Assembly: GCF_000203915.1 (NCBI RefSeq)
Contig: NC_008390.1
Span: 3,224,001-3,288,000, forward strand
Source: Burkholderia ambifaria AMMD
GTDB taxonomy: Bacteria; Pseudomonadota; Gammaproteobacteria; Burkholderiales; Burkholderiaceae
DNA: 64,000 bases
Reading direction: 5' to 3'
Shown here: one piece after another, positions 48,659 to 60,490 of the stretch
Numbering within the stretch: the first letter of the stretch is position 1
Layout: every line of letters begins with the position of its first letter
Notes under the pieces: model-generated
The model's database searches: none
What the model was told of the DNA's origin: nothing
What the model saw: the letters and a program-made list of their open reading frames with translations, nothing else
Translations under genes and position numbers: made by a program

Positions 48659-48793
48659 GACAATTCCCTTTTCATCTTGTTGTGCCTGCCCGGCGCGGTT
48701 GGGGGGACGCCGGCAGACCGGCGTGCGGCCTCACGAAGCCGGGGCGCCTGAGCGGCATATTAGCACCTGTTAAAATTCTGCGATCCCTGAAAC

Positions 48794-48812
48794 GCGCGCT
48801 TAAAAAGCGCGC
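48794..48812 (+). promoter_or_regulatory. Perfect hairpin in the argS leader
   Basis: GCGCGCTT-AAA-AAGCGCGC, 48 bases before the argS ATG, followed at once by GCCGGCCGGCCGG, which can form competing pairs. A -10-like TTAAAAT lies just upstream near 48773. Confidence 0.4.
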
Positions 48813-48859
48813 CGGCCGGCCGGTGTTTCCGGCAGCCACCAACGAAGCCTTCTACCAGC

Positions 48860-50641
48860 ATGCTGCCAGCACACAAACAGACCCTCGAAGCCCTGCTCGC
48901 GGATAGCGTCACGCAGGTCGCACACGCGCTGAAAGGCGCCGACGCAGCGTTCGTCGCCCCGGCCATCACGCTGGAGCGCCCGAAGGTCGCCGCGCACGGC
49001 GACGTCGCGTGCAACGTCGCGATGCAGCTCGCCAAGCCGCTCGGCACGAACCCGCGCCAGCTCGCCGAGAAGATCGTCGCCGCCCTCACGGCCCAGCCGG
49101 CCGCGCAAGGGCTCGTCGATGCGGCCGACATCGCCGGCCCCGGCTTCATCAACCTGCGCCTGACGGCCGCCGCGAAACAGGCGGTGATCGCCGCCGTGTT
49201 CGAGCAGGGCCGCGCGTTCGGCACGTCGGACCGCGAAAAGGGCAAGCAGGTGCTGCTCGAATTCGTGTCGGCCAACCCGACCGGCCCGCTGCACGTCGGC
49301 CACGGCCGCCAGGCGGCCCTCGGCGACGTGCTCGCGAACGTGATCGCGAGCCAGGGCTACGCGGTGCACCGCGAGTTCTACTACAACGATGCCGGCGTGC
49401 AGATCGGCAACCTGGCGATCTCGACGCAGGCGCGCGCGCGCGGCCTGAAGCCGGGCGACGCGGGCTGGCCGGAAGCCGCGTACAACGGCGAATACATCGC
49501 CGACATCGCCCGCGACTACCTGAACCGCGAGACGGTCGCCGCGAAGGATGGCGAGCCGGTCACGGGCGCGGGCGACATCGACGATCTCGACGCGATCCGC
49601 AAGTTCGCGGTCGCGTATCTGCGGCACGAGCAGGACATGGATCTGCAGGCATTCGGCGTGAAGTTCGACCAGTACTACCTCGAGTCGTCGCTGTACAGCG
49701 AAGGCCGGGTCGAGAAGACGGTCGATGCGCTGGTCAAGGCCGGCATGACCTACGAGCAGGACGGCGCGCTGTGGCTGCGCACGACCGACGAAGGCGACGA
49801 CAAGGATCGCGTGATGCGCAAGTCGGACGGCACGTACACGTACTTCGTGCCGGACGTCGCGTACCACGTGACGAAATGGGAGCGCGGCTTCACGCAGGTG
49901 ATCAACATCCAGGGCTCGGACCACCACGGCACGATCGCGCGCGTGCGCGCGGGCCTGCAGGGTCTGCACGTCGGCATCCCGAAGGGCTATCCCGACTACG
50001 TGCTGCACAAGATGGTCACCGTGATGCGCGACGGCCAGGAAGTGAAGCTGTCGAAGCGCGCGGGCAGCTACGTGACGGTGCGCGACCTGATCGAATGGTC
50101 GGGCGGCGCGGCGCCGGGCCAGGAAGCGGCACCCGACCTGATCGACGAGGCGACCATCACGCGCGGCCGCGACGCGGTCCGTTTCTTCCTGATCTCCCGC
50201 AAGGCCGACACCGAATTCGTGTTCGACATCGACCTCGCGCTGAAACAGAACGACGAGAATCCGGTCTATTACGTCCAGTACGCGCATGCGCGCATCTGCT
50301 CGGTGCTCAACGAACTGAAGTCGCGCTACAACGTCGACGTGGCGCAGCTGCCGGGCGCCGACCTGTCGCAACTCACGAGCGCGCAGGCCGTGTCGCTGAT
50401 GCAGAAGCTCGCCGAGTATCCGGACATGCTCACGCACGCGGCGAAGGAACTCGCGCCGCATGCGGTCGCGTTCTACCTGCGCGATCTCGCTGGTGAATTC
50501 CACTCGTTCTACAATGCGGAGCGCGTGCTGGTCGACGACGAAGCACCGCGCAACGCGCGCGCCGCGCTCCTCGCCGCGACCCGGCAGGTGCTCGAGAATG
50601 GTCTGGCGGTGCTCGGCGTGTCCGCGCCCGCCAAGATGTAA
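48860..50641 (+). CDS. argS: Arginyl-tRNA synthetase
   Basis: A 593-residue class I synthetase. The HIGH motif is H145-V-G-H148 ([18 protein letters not shown]), the KMSKS-like loop is VKLSKRAG, and the N-terminal additional domain and C-terminal anticodon-binding helices are present. It charges tRNA-Arg. The length fits the family. A hairpin-forming leader precedes it; the next gene, a SPOR protein, is 84 bases away and may be co-transcribed, as is common in this group. Confidence 0.95.
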   Translation: MLPAHKQTLEALLADSVTQVAHALKGADAAFVAPAITLERPKVAAHGDVACNVAMQLAKPLGTNPRQLAEKIVAALTAQPAAQGLVDAADIAGPGFINLRLTAAAKQAVIAAVFEQGRAFGTSDREKGKQVLLEFVSANPTGPLHVGHGRQAALGDVLANVIASQGYAVHREFYYNDAGVQIGNLAISTQARARGLKPGDAGWPEAAYNGEYIADIARDYLNRETVAAKDGEPVTGAGDIDDLDAIRKFAVAYLRHEQDMDLQAFGVKFDQYYLESSLYSEGRVEKTVDALVKAGMTYEQDGALWLRTTDEGDDKDRVMRKSDGTYTYFVPDVAYHVTKWERGFTQVINIQGSDHHGTIARVRAGLQGLHVGIPKGYPDYVLHKMVTVMRDGQEVKLSKRAGSYVTVRDLIEWSGGAAPGQEAAPDLIDEATITRGRDAVRFFLISRKADTEFVFDIDLALKQNDENPVYYVQYAHARICSVLNELKSRYNVDVAQLPGADLSQLTSAQAVSLMQKLAEYPDMLTHAAKELAPHAVAFYLRDLAGEFHSFYNAERVLVDDEAPRNARAALLAATRQVLENGLAVLGVSAPAKM

Positions 50642-50725
50642 GCGGCCCGAACGGGGCAGCGAATGGCCGCGGCAGGAGCGCCTGCCCCGGCCTTTTCACG
50701 ATTCTTTTTGCAGGTGACTCAAGCA

Positions 50726-51613
50726 ATGGCACAACCACGCCGAACTTCGAAGCAATCGAAACAAGCCGGAGGGACATTTCTTGGAATCGTGCTGGGCCTG
50801 ATCGTCGGCCTCGCGATCGCGGTGGTGGTGGCGCTCTACATCACGCGTTCGCCGTCGCCGTTCGTGTCGAAGGTCGCACCGCCGCCGACCGACACCGGCG
50901 CGAGCCAGCCGCAGCAGTTCGACCCGAACCGCGCGCTGCAGGGCAAGACGCCCGGCCAGCCGGTGCCTCAGGCCGCGCAGCCCGCGCCGCCCAACACCGC
51001 GCCCGGCCAGGCCGCGAACCAGACCCAGGGTGGCCTGCTGCCCGAACCGCAGATCGTCGAGGTGCCGCCGTCGGGCAACGCGAACGGCTCCAACACCACG
51101 GCCTCGAACAATGCGACGTCGGGCAACGGCGTCGCCGTCGCGCCGAAGCCGGCCGACAACACGCCGCCGCCGAAGAAGACGCAACAAGCGCAGCAACAGC
51201 AGCAAGGCGGCGAGGACGATCTCGCGCGCTTCGCCGCGCAGAAGCAGGCGCAGCAGGCGGCCGCGCAGAAACAGCAGCAACAGCAACTGGCCGCGAACAC
51301 GCCGAAGCCGGCGCCGTCCGCAACATCCGCCACGTCCGCCGCGGCAGCGAAGCCGCCGACCGCGAACGACGCGAACACCGGCTACTTCCTGCAGGTCGGC
51401 GCGTACAAGACGGAAGGCGACGCCGAGCAGCAGCGCGCGCGCCTCGGCTTCCAGGGCTTCGAGTCGAAGGTGTCGAAGCGCGATGTCAGCGGCGTGACCT
51501 ATTTCCGCGTGCGCGTCGGCCCGTTCTCGAAGTTCGAGGATATGAACTCGGCCCGTCAGCGGCTGTCCGATGCAGGTGTCGACACGGCGGTGATCCGCTT
51601 CACGAAGCAGTAA
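50726..51613 (+). CDS. SPOR-domain membrane protein
   Basis: A 295-residue bitopic protein. The cytoplasmic start is basic (MAQPRRTSKQSKQ), TM is about 19-41, then a long Pro/Ala/Gln-rich linker (about 50-225, including runs of glutamine), and a SPOR domain about 230-295 (GYFLQVGAYKTEGDAEQQRARL). SPOR domains bind septal peptidoglycan lacking stem peptides, so a role in cell division is likely (FtsN-like layout). It sits between argS and dsbA. Confidence 0.87.
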   Translation: MAQPRRTSKQSKQAGGTFLGIVLGLIVGLAIAVVVALYITRSPSPFVSKVAPPPTDTGASQPQQFDPNRALQGKTPGQPVPQAAQPAPPNTAPGQAANQTQGGLLPEPQIVEVPPSGNANGSNTTASNNATSGNGVAVAPKPADNTPPPKKTQQAQQQQQGGEDDLARFAAQKQAQQAAAQKQQQQQLAANTPKPAPSATSATSAAAAKPPTANDANTGYFLQVGAYKTEGDAEQQRARLGFQGFESKVSKRDVSGVTYFRVRVGPFSKFEDMNSARQRLSDAGVDTAVIRFTKQ

Positions 51614-51682
51614 GCAACCAGCCGCGCCCACGCAGAACCCGTTACGTTTCGTCATCCAAGCAACTGATTCGACGCTTACAAC

Positions 51683-52324
51683 ATGAAAAAACTACTTAGC
51701 ACGCTCCTTCTGTCCCTCGGCCTGGCCGCCGCGGGCTTCGCCCAGGCGTCGCCCGCCGCGCCCGTGTCCGGCAAGGACTTCGAGGTGATGAAGTCGCCGC
51801 AGCCGGTGTCCGCGCCGGCCGGCAAGGTCGAGGTCATCGAGTTCTTCTGGTACGGCTGCCCGCACTGCTACGAATTCGAGCCGACGATCGAGGCCTGGGT
51901 GAAGAAGCAGGGCAACAACATCGACTTCAAGCGCGTGCCGGTCGCGTTCCGCGACGATTTCATCCCGCACTCGAAGCTGTTCTACGCGGTGTCCGCGCTC
52001 GGCATCTCGGAGAAGGTCACGCCGGCGATCTTCAACGCGATCCACAAGCAGAAGAACTACCTGCTGACGCCGCAGGCGCAGGCCGACTTCCTGGCGACGC
52101 AGGGCGTCGACAAGAAGCAGTTCATGGACGCGTACAACTCGTTCAGCGTGCAGGGCCAGGTGAAGCAGTCGGCCGAGCTGCTGAAGAGCTACGCGATCGA
52201 CGGCGTGCCGACGGTCGTCGTCCAGGGCAAGTACAAGACGGGCCCGGCTTACACGAACAGCATCCCGGGCACCGCTCAAGTGCTCGACTACCTCGTGAAG
52301 CAGGTTCAGGACAAGAAGCTCTGA
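51683..52324 (+). CDS. dsbA: Thiol:disulfide interchange protein DsbA
   Basis: A 213-residue periplasmic oxidase. A signal peptide ends near residue 22 (GFAQASPAA). The active site is C59-P-H-C62 (FFWYGCPHCYEFEP), and the cis-Pro segment is IDGVPTVVVQGKY. It introduces disulfides into exported proteins and is reoxidised by DsbB. It is 69 bases after the SPOR gene and 19 before an SDR gene. Confidence 0.94.
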   Translation: MKKLLSTLLLSLGLAAAGFAQASPAAPVSGKDFEVMKSPQPVSAPAGKVEVIEFFWYGCPHCYEFEPTIEAWVKKQGNNIDFKRVPVAFRDDFIPHSKLFYAVSALGISEKVTPAIFNAIHKQKNYLLTPQAQADFLATQGVDKKQFMDAYNSFSVQGQVKQSAELLKSYAIDGVPTVVVQGKYKTGPAYTNSIPGTAQVLDYLVKQVQDKKL

Positions 52325-52343
52325 TCCCCGCCCGCGCGCCGGC

Positions 52344-53117
52344 ATGACTACTCCGCTGAAGGTCTTCATCACCGGCGCGTCGAGCGGCCTCGGCCTCGCG
52401 ATGGCCGAGGAATACGCCCGCCAGGGCGCCACGCTCGCCCTCGTCGCGCGCCGCACCGATGCCCTCGATGCGTTCGCGCGACGCTTCCCCAAGCTGTCCG
52501 TCTCCGTCTACTCCGCCGACGTGCGCGACGCCGATGCGCTCGCGACGGCCGCCGCGTCGTTCATCGCCGCGCACGGCTGCCCCGACGTCGTGATCGCGAA
52601 CGCGGGCATCAGCCAGGGCGCCGTCACGGGCCAGGGCGACCTCGCCACGTTCCGCGACGTGATGGACATCAACTACTACGGGATGGTCGCGACGTTCGAG
52701 CCGTTCGTCGGCCCGATGACGGCCGCGCGCCACGGCACGCTGGTCGGCGTCGCGAGCGTCGCCGGCGTGCGCGGCCTGCCGGGCTCCGGCGCATACAGCG
52801 CGTCGAAGTCGGCCGCGATCAAGTATCTCGAGGCGCTGCGCGTCGAGCTGCGGCCGGCCGGTGTCGGCGTCGTGACGATCGCTCCCGGCTATATCCGCAC
52901 GCCGATGACCGCGCACAACCCGTACCGGATGCCGTTCCTGATGGACGCCGATCGCTTCGCGGCCCGCGCCGCGCAGGCGATCGCGCGGCAGCACGCGTTC
53001 CGCGTGATTCCGTGGCAGATGGGCGTCGTCGCGAAGGTGCTGCACGTGTTGCCGCGCTGGCTCTACGACCGCCTGTTCGAGAAGGCGCCGCGCAAGCCGA
53101 AGGCCGGCGCGCACTGA
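52344..53117 (+). CDS. Short-chain dehydrogenase/reductase
   Basis: A 257-residue classical SDR with NAD(P)-binding TGASSGLG (10-17), ANAG (85-88), S138 and Y151-x3-K155 (YSASK). The C-terminal helices after 200 are longer than in small SDRs. The substrate is unknown. It follows dsbA by 19 bases, a stable arrangement that may only reflect shared transcription. Confidence 0.88.
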   Translation: MTTPLKVFITGASSGLGLAMAEEYARQGATLALVARRTDALDAFARRFPKLSVSVYSADVRDADALATAAASFIAAHGCPDVVIANAGISQGAVTGQGDLATFRDVMDINYYGMVATFEPFVGPMTAARHGTLVGVASVAGVRGLPGSGAYSASKSAAIKYLEALRVELRPAGVGVVTIAPGYIRTPMTAHNPYRMPFLMDADRFAARAAQAIARQHAFRVIPWQMGVVAKVLHVLPRWLYDRLFEKAPRKPKAGAH

Positions 53118-53129
53118 GTGCGTCGCGCA

Positions 53130-53152
53130 TCCGGCACGCCGTGCGTGCCGGA
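53130..53152 (+). other. Strong hairpin after the SDR gene
   Basis: TCCGGCACGC-CGT-GCGTGCCGGA, perfect 10-bp arms, 13 bases past the stop. No T-run, so termination is only possible. The rest of the 263-base gap shows nothing definite. Confidence 0.5.
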
Positions 53153-53380
53153 CCGGCGCTGCGCCTTCTCCCTCCCGCCCCGCAGCCCCAGCACGCATTC
53201 CGTCGCGAACGCAGCCGTTGTTCGCTCAATTCACCGCGTTCCGACGCCTTTTTTCACGCGCCGCGCGCTTTGCCGGTATGCTATTCGCCAGCCGCGCCGC
53301 CCCGTCCACCACCGGGCCGCGCCTGCATTCCGCATGCATTCCGACATCCGGCAAAAATCACAAGTCACGTGGGAGAACCT

Positions 53381-54976
53381 ATGCACGCCAAGCTGTTCAC
53401 CGCGGCCGCGCTCGCCGCCGCCCTCGCCGCTCCCGGCCTCGCCGTCGCCAAGCCGCTCACCGTCTGCACGGAATCGAGCCCGGACGGCTTCGACGTCGTG
53501 CAGTACAACTCACTCGTCACCACCAATGCGTCGGCCGACGTGATCTTCAACACGCTCGTGTCGTACGACGAAGCCGCGAAGAAGGTCGTGCCGGCGCTCG
53601 CCGACAAATGGGAAGCCAGCGCCGACGGTCTCACGTACACGTTCCACCTGCGGCCGAACGTCGCGTTCCAGACGACCGACTACTTCAAGCCGGGCCGCCC
53701 GCTGAACGCGGACGACGTCGTGTTCACGTTCTCGCGGATGCTCGACGACGCGAACCCGTGGCACAAGGTGGCCGGCGCGAGCGGCTTTCCGCACGCGCAG
53801 TCGATGGGCCTCGTGAAGCTCGTGAAGTCGGTCACGAAGGTCGACGACAGCACGGTGAAGTTCGTGCTGAACGAGCCGAACGCGACGTTCGTGTCGATCC
53901 TGACGATGGGCTTCGCGTCGATCTACTCGGCCGAATACGCGGACCAGCTGCTGAAGGCCGGCAAGCAGGCCGATCTAAACGCGAAGCCGGTCGGCACCGG
54001 CCCGTTCGTGCTGAAGAGCTACACGAAGGACGCGCTGATCCGCTACGACGTGAACCCGACCTACTGGGGCACGAAGCCGAAGGTCGACCGGCTGATCTAC
54101 GCGATCACGCCGGACGCGTCCGTGCGCATGCAGAAGGTGAAGGCCGGCGAATGCCAGATCGCGCTGTCGCCGAAGCCGCAGGACGTGCTCGCCGCGAAGG
54201 GCGAAAGCGCGCTGAAGGTCGTGCAGACGCCCGCGTTCATGACCGCGTTCGTCGCGCTGAACACGCAGAAGAAGCCGCTCGACAACGAGAAGGTGCGCGA
54301 GGCGCTGAACCTCGCGTTCGACCGCACGACCTACCTGAAGGTCGTGTTCGACAACACGGCGACCGCCGCGAACAACCCGTATCCGCCGAACACGTGGAGC
54401 TACGCGAAGGACATCGCGCCGTATGCGTACGATCCCGCGAAGGCGAAGCAGCTGCTCGCGTCGGCCGGGTTCCCGAACGGCTTCTCGACGACGATCTGGA
54501 CGCGCCCGACGGGCAGCGTGCTGAACCCGAACCCGAAGGCCGGCGCGGAGCTGCTGCAGGCCGACCTCGCGAAGATCGGCGTGAAGGCCGAGGTGAAGGT
54601 GATCGAATGGGGCGAGCTGATCAAGCAGGCGAAGCTCGGCCAGCATGACATGCTGTTCATGGGCTGGGCCGGCGACAACGGCGATCCGGACAATTACCTG
54701 TCGCCGCTGTTCAGCTGCAACGCGGTGAAGTCGGGCATCAACTTCGCGCGCTTCTGCGACGCGCAGCTCGACAAGCTGATCGCCGACGGCAAGGCGACCG
54801 CCGATCAGGCCAAGCGCGCGAAGCTGTACGAATCGGCGCAGAAGGTGATCCACGACCAGGCGCTGTGGATTCCGCTCGGCTACCCGACCGCCGCCGCGCT
54901 CACGCGCCCGAACGTGAGCGGCTATCACGTCAGTCCGTTCGGCCGCCAGAACTTCACGACCGTCTCCGTGCAGTAA
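53381..54976 (+). CDS. Periplasmic peptide-binding protein (DppA/SBP_bac_5 type)
   Basis: A 531-residue solute-binding protein. The signal peptide ends near ALAVAKP, then LTVCTESSPDGFDVVQYNS, as in DppA-type dipeptide binders, and NPTYWGTKPKVDRLIY. It would capture di- or oligopeptides for an ABC importer, whose membrane and ATPase genes are not next to it. GGGAG precedes the ATG. It is followed by a hairpin and an unrelated ABC-F gene, so this is an orphan binding protein or feeds a transporter elsewhere. Confidence 0.9.
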   Translation: MHAKLFTAAALAAALAAPGLAVAKPLTVCTESSPDGFDVVQYNSLVTTNASADVIFNTLVSYDEAAKKVVPALADKWEASADGLTYTFHLRPNVAFQTTDYFKPGRPLNADDVVFTFSRMLDDANPWHKVAGASGFPHAQSMGLVKLVKSVTKVDDSTVKFVLNEPNATFVSILTMGFASIYSAEYADQLLKAGKQADLNAKPVGTGPFVLKSYTKDALIRYDVNPTYWGTKPKVDRLIYAITPDASVRMQKVKAGECQIALSPKPQDVLAAKGESALKVVQTPAFMTAFVALNTQKKPLDNEKVREALNLAFDRTTYLKVVFDNTATAANNPYPPNTWSYAKDIAPYAYDPAKAKQLLASAGFPNGFSTTIWTRPTGSVLNPNPKAGAELLQADLAKIGVKAEVKVIEWGELIKQAKLGQHDMLFMGWAGDNGDPDNYLSPLFSCNAVKSGINFARFCDAQLDKLIADGKATADQAKRAKLYESAQKVIHDQALWIPLGYPTAAALTRPNVSGYHVSPFGRQNFTTVSVQ

Positions 54977-54989
54977 CCGCGCGTGGCGC

Positions 54990-55020
54990 GCAAGCGACGG
55001 CATCCCGGCCCGTCGCTTGC
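54990..55020 (+). terminator. Hairpin after the peptide-binding protein gene
   Basis: GCAAGCGACGG (54990-55000) pairs with CCGTCGCTTGC (55010-55020). The stem is strong but without T-run; a likely terminator or mRNA stabiliser 13 bases after the stop. Confidence 0.55.
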
Positions 55021-55046
55021 GGCCCGCGCGGCGTGCTTGCTACACT
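55017..55046 (+). promoter_or_regulatory. Candidate promoter of the ABC-F gene
   Basis: TTGCGG (55017-55022), 18 bases, then TACACT (55041-55046) preceded by TGC, an extended -10. The start would be near 55053, 114 bases before the ATG at 55167. Confidence 0.45.
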
Positions 55047-55166
55047 GCGCGCTCATTCCTCATACCGGACGCCAGCCAAAGTGAACAACTAAGCCTTCCC
55101 AAAAATGTTTTCGCCGCCGTGCCACGCACGCCGCGCGAAGGGTTTCACACATTTTCGGAGGTGCTT

Positions 55167-56807
<1,641 letters not shown>

Positions 56808-57155
56808 TCGACGATCACGACCGCTCGCCTTTGCGCGTGACGTCCGGATTGGAATCGGCGCGCCGCTGCCTGAAAAGGCGCTTCGATTCGCGCACGCCAG
56901 GGTCGGTCAGGGCGGCGGATTTCGCTTTGCCGAGCGGCTCGAATCGTCGATCAAACCGAGCGCGAGCACGGTGTCGTCGATAGAGCGCGCGGATCGATAT
57001 CCATTTCCATGCACCCCTCTCCCGTCAGCCGGATCATGCGTCGAGCTTCGCAAGCCCACGCGTGATCCGGTTTGCGTGGCATGGATCGCGTGGCCTACGG
57101 CGCTTGAAGCGAAAACGGCGACGACGTAGCGCCGCGCATCGAGCGGCCGGGGCGA
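56808..57155. other. Intergenic region between the ABC-F and MBL genes
   Basis: 348 bases between convergent genes. I see no clear terminator. An open frame runs through, but it overlaps the ABC-F end and has no family likeness, so no gene is called. Confidence 0.5.
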
Positions 57156-58232
57156 TCAGGCCCGCGCGTAGCGAATCACGCCGTCGTCGCCCTGCTCGCG
57201 CACGAGTTCGCCCGCGAGCCACAGCAGATTCAGGTGGGCGAGCGCTTCGCCGAGCGCGAACGTCATCTGGTGGATGTCGAGCTCGCGGCGGCGGAACATG
57301 ATCGGCACGATGTCGGCGGCGCTCATCGGCTGCTCCGCGCAAGCCGTGCGCACTTCGTCGAGCCGCGCGTCGTGGTGCGCGCGCAGTTGCGCGATGCGCG
57401 TGCGCACGCCGCGGAACGGCTTGCCGTGCGACGGCAGCACGAGCGTGTCGGGCGCCATCGTTTCGTAGCGGCCGAGCGATTCGAGGTACAGCGCGAGCGG
57501 GTTCGCTTCCGGTTCGAGATCGAACACCGACACATTGGTCGAGATGCGCGGCAGCACCATGTCGCCGGAGATCAGCACGCCGTCCGCTTCGCTGTGCAGC
57601 GCGCAATGTTCAGGCGAATGGCCGTAGCCGGTGACGACGCGCCACGTGCGCGCGCCGATCTTCACCGCGTCGCCTTCGCGCAGGCGCCGGTAGCGCGGCG
57701 GCACGGCCGGCACGAGATCCGAGTAGTAGCTGCGGCGGCTGCGGAGTTTCTCGAGCGCGGCCGGATCGGTCAGGCCGTGGCGCGCGAAGTGATCGGCCGC
57801 GGCCGCGCCGCCGGCGTTCGAGCCGTTGCCGGCCGCCATCAGGCAGCCGAACATGTATTCGCCGAGCGTCATCCACAGCCGCACGTTCCAGCGGCCTTGG
57901 TCACCGCCTTCGCACAACCAGTTCGCGAGGCCGAAGTGATCGGGATGGCAGTGCGTGACGAGCACGCGCAGCACCGGCAGCCCGTCGAGATGCCGATCGA
58001 AGATCTGTTCCCAGTGCGTCCGGATCGCGTCCGACGAGATCCCGCAGTCGACGACCGTCCAGCCGGCCTGCCCATCGATCTCGTCGCGCAGCAGCCAGAG
58101 ATTGATGTGATCGAGCGAAAACGGCAGCGGCATGCGCAGCCAGCGCACGCCGGGCGCGACCTCGAACGTGTCGCCCGCGGCGGGCAGCGTGTCGGCGAAG
58201 GGATAGTCGAGTTGGTGTTCCAGTGCGTTCAT
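57156..58232 (-). CDS. MBL-fold metallo-hydrolase
   Basis: A 358-residue metallo-beta-lactamase-fold enzyme. The metal motif is H94-x-H96-x-D98-H99 (VTHCHPDHFG), with GHSPEHCALH and a later VLPSHGKPF, and a C-terminal helical extension as in the family with a winged-helix-like end. The substrate is unknown. The ATG at 58232 gives a normal start (MNALEHQLDYPF). It is divergent from aceK across a 352-base gap. Confidence 0.85.
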   Translation of the reverse strand: MNALEHQLDYPFADTLPAAGDTFEVAPGVRWLRMPLPFSLDHINLWLLRDEIDGQAGWTVVDCGISSDAIRTHWEQIFDRHLDGLPVLRVLVTHCHPDHFGLANWLCEGGDQGRWNVRLWMTLGEYMFGCLMAAGNGSNAGGAAAADHFARHGLTDPAALEKLRSRRSYYSDLVPAVPPRYRRLREGDAVKIGARTWRVVTGYGHSPEHCALHSEADGVLISGDMVLPRISTNVSVFDLEPEANPLALYLESLGRYETMAPDTLVLPSHGKPFRGVRTRIAQLRAHHDARLDEVRTACAEQPMSAADIVPIMFRRRELDIHQMTFALGEALAHLNLLWLAGELVREQGDDGVIRYARA

Positions 58233-58584
58233 CGGTCGGGTGTCTCGTCGTTGTCGTTGCAGATGCAGCTGCAAATGCGGGGTACGTATGCGGGGGCAAT
58301 GCGATTGCATGAGCGCGCGGGCGGCAGCCCGCGGCGGGCATCGCGTCGATTCTATCGCCGTCGCGTGAAACGCGTGCCCGGCGGGCGTCGGCCGCGCAAA
58401 AAAGTTCGTGTCAGAATCCGTTCCGTACCCGTATCTTTACGCGAAGATGCACCGAACGGCATGCAACCGCGCACAACCCGCGCATTGACGGCGCTTGGCG
58501 CCGGACCCCGAAACCCGTTGAAATGCCGACTTGGGCGCTAAAATGGCGGGTGCTTACAGTCCCTCTCGAACGAGCCTGCACGCA
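58233..58584. other. Divergent region between the MBL and aceK genes
   Basis: 352 bases with dyads near the MBL start: TTGCAG...CTGCAA (58257-58274) and GCAAT-GCG-ATTGC (58296-58308), with further GCAAATGC and GATGCAG words. Toward aceK it has an aceK promoter candidate. These may be operator sites; the regulator is unknown. No gene is seen. Confidence 0.45.
58518..58544 (+). promoter_or_regulatory. Candidate promoter of aceK
   Basis: TTGAAA (58518-58523), 15 bases, then TAAAAT (58539-58544), 40 bases before the aceK ATG. The spacer is short, so this is tentative. Confidence 0.35.
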
Positions 58585-60411
58585 ATGAATCACTTCCCCA
58601 AGCTGCTGTCGTCGCAGATCGGTTTCGACGTCGCGCAGACGATGCTCGAAAACTTCGACCGTCACTACCGGATCTTCCGGGAAGCCGCGGTCGACGCGAA
58701 GACGCTATACGAGCGCGCCGACTGGCACGGGCTGCAGCGGCTGGCGCGCGAGCGGATCACGTCGTACGACGATCGTGTGCAGGAATGCGTCGAGGTGCTG
58801 CAGGACGAATACGACGCGGAGAACATCGACGACGAAGTGTGGCAGCAGATCAAGCTGCACTACATCGGCCTGCTCACGTCGCACCGCCAGCCGGAGTGCG
58901 CGGAAACGTTCTTTAATTCGGTGTGCTGCAAGATCCTGCACCGCTCGTATTTCAGCAACGATTTCATCTTCGTGCGGCCCGCGATCTCGACCGAATACCT
59001 CGAGAACGACGAGCCGGCCGCGAAGCCGACCTATCGCGCGTACTACCCGGGCACCGACGGGCTCGCGGCCACGCTCGAGCGCATCGTCACGAACTTCCAG
59101 CTCGAGCCGCCGTTCGAGGATCTCACGCGCGACATCGGCTGCGTGATGCAGGCGATCACCGACGAATTCGGCGAGTTCGACGCCGCGCCGAATTTCCAGA
59201 TTCACGTGCTGTCGTCGCTGTTCTTCCGCAACAAGAGCGCGTACATCGTCGGCCGCATCATCAACGCCGATCGCGTGCTGCCGTTCGCGGTGCCGATCCG
59301 CCACGTGCGCCCGGGCCTGCTCGCGCTCGACACCTTGCTGCTGCGCCGCGACCTGCTGCAGATCATCTTCAGCTTCTCGCACTCGTATTTCCTCGTCGAC
59401 ATGGGCGTGCCGTCCGCGTACGTGGAGTTTCTCTGCACGATCATGCCGGGCAAGCCGAAGGCCGAGATCTACACGTCGGTCGGCCTGCAAAAGCAAGGCA
59501 AGAACCTGTTCTACCGCGACCTGCTGCACCATCTGTCGCATTCGAGCGACCGCTTCATCATCGCGCCCGGGATCAAGGGCCTCGTGATGCTCGTGTTCAC
59601 GCTGCCGTCGTTCCCGTACGTGTTCAAGATCATCAAGGATCACTTCCCGCCGCCGAAGGAAACGACGCGCGAGCAGATCATGGAGAAGTACCAGCTCGTG
59701 AAGCGCCACGACCGTCTCGGACGGATGGCCGACACGCTCGAGTATTCGAGCGTCGCGCTGCCGATCTCGCGGCTCGACCATGCGCTCGTGCGCGAGCTGG
59801 AGAAGGAGGTGCCGTCGCTGCTCGAATACGAGGACGGCAACCTCGTGATCAAGCACCTGTACATCGAGCGTCGGATGATCCCGCTCAACCTGTACCTGCA
59901 GAACGGCACCGACGCCGAGATCGAGCACGGCGTGAAGGAGTACGGCAACGCGGTGAAGGAGTTGATGAAGGCCAACATCTTCCCCGGCGACATGCTGTAC
60001 AAGAATTTCGGCGTCACGCGCCACGGCCGCGTCGTGTTCTACGACTACGACGAGATCGAATACCTGACCGACTGCAACGTGCGGCGCGTGCCGCCACCGC
60101 GCAACGAGGAAGACGAACTGTCCGGCGAACCGTGGTATACCGTGGGCCCGCACGACATCTTTCCGGAAACCTACGGACCGTTCCTGCTCGGCGACCCGCG
60201 CGTGCGGGCCGTCTTCATGAAGCATCACGCGGACTTTTTCGAAGCCTCGCTGTGGCAGGCCAGCAAGGACAAGCTGCTGCAGGGCGAGCTGCCCGATTTT
60301 TTCCCGTACGACGTGTCGCTGCGTTTCAGCGTGCGCTACCCCGATCGCTTCGACGCGACGCCGGACGCAGGCGACGGCGACAGCGCGGGCAATGCGCAGC
60401 GCGCTGCATGA
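58585..60411 (+). CDS. aceK: Isocitrate dehydrogenase kinase/phosphatase
   Basis: A 608-residue AceK. The N-terminal regulatory domain spans about 1-310, and the kinase domain has the ATP loop [16 protein letters not shown] and the [14 protein letters not shown] segment with the metal-binding aspartates. It phosphorylates isocitrate dehydrogenase to divert carbon to the glyoxylate shunt on acetate and fatty acids, and reverses it. aceB/aceA are not beside it, unlike E. coli. The ATG at 58585 is the family start. Confidence 0.95.
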   Translation: MNHFPKLLSSQIGFDVAQTMLENFDRHYRIFREAAVDAKTLYERADWHGLQRLARERITSYDDRVQECVEVLQDEYDAENIDDEVWQQIKLHYIGLLTSHRQPECAETFFNSVCCKILHRSYFSNDFIFVRPAISTEYLENDEPAAKPTYRAYYPGTDGLAATLERIVTNFQLEPPFEDLTRDIGCVMQAITDEFGEFDAAPNFQIHVLSSLFFRNKSAYIVGRIINADRVLPFAVPIRHVRPGLLALDTLLLRRDLLQIIFSFSHSYFLVDMGVPSAYVEFLCTIMPGKPKAEIYTSVGLQKQGKNLFYRDLLHHLSHSSDRFIIAPGIKGLVMLVFTLPSFPYVFKIIKDHFPPPKETTREQIMEKYQLVKRHDRLGRMADTLEYSSVALPISRLDHALVRELEKEVPSLLEYEDGNLVIKHLYIERRMIPLNLYLQNGTDAEIEHGVKEYGNAVKELMKANIFPGDMLYKNFGVTRHGRVVFYDYDEIEYLTDCNVRRVPPPRNEEDELSGEPWYTVGPHDIFPETYGPFLLGDPRVRAVFMKHHADFFEASLWQASKDKLLQGELPDFFPYDVSLRFSVRYPDRFDATPDAGDGDSAGNAQRAA

Positions 60412-60490
60412 CGCAGGCCGAATCGCACGCCCGGATCCAATCGAATCGAACCGTTATCGACCCGCTTTCCGCCAACGGAATCCACACCCG

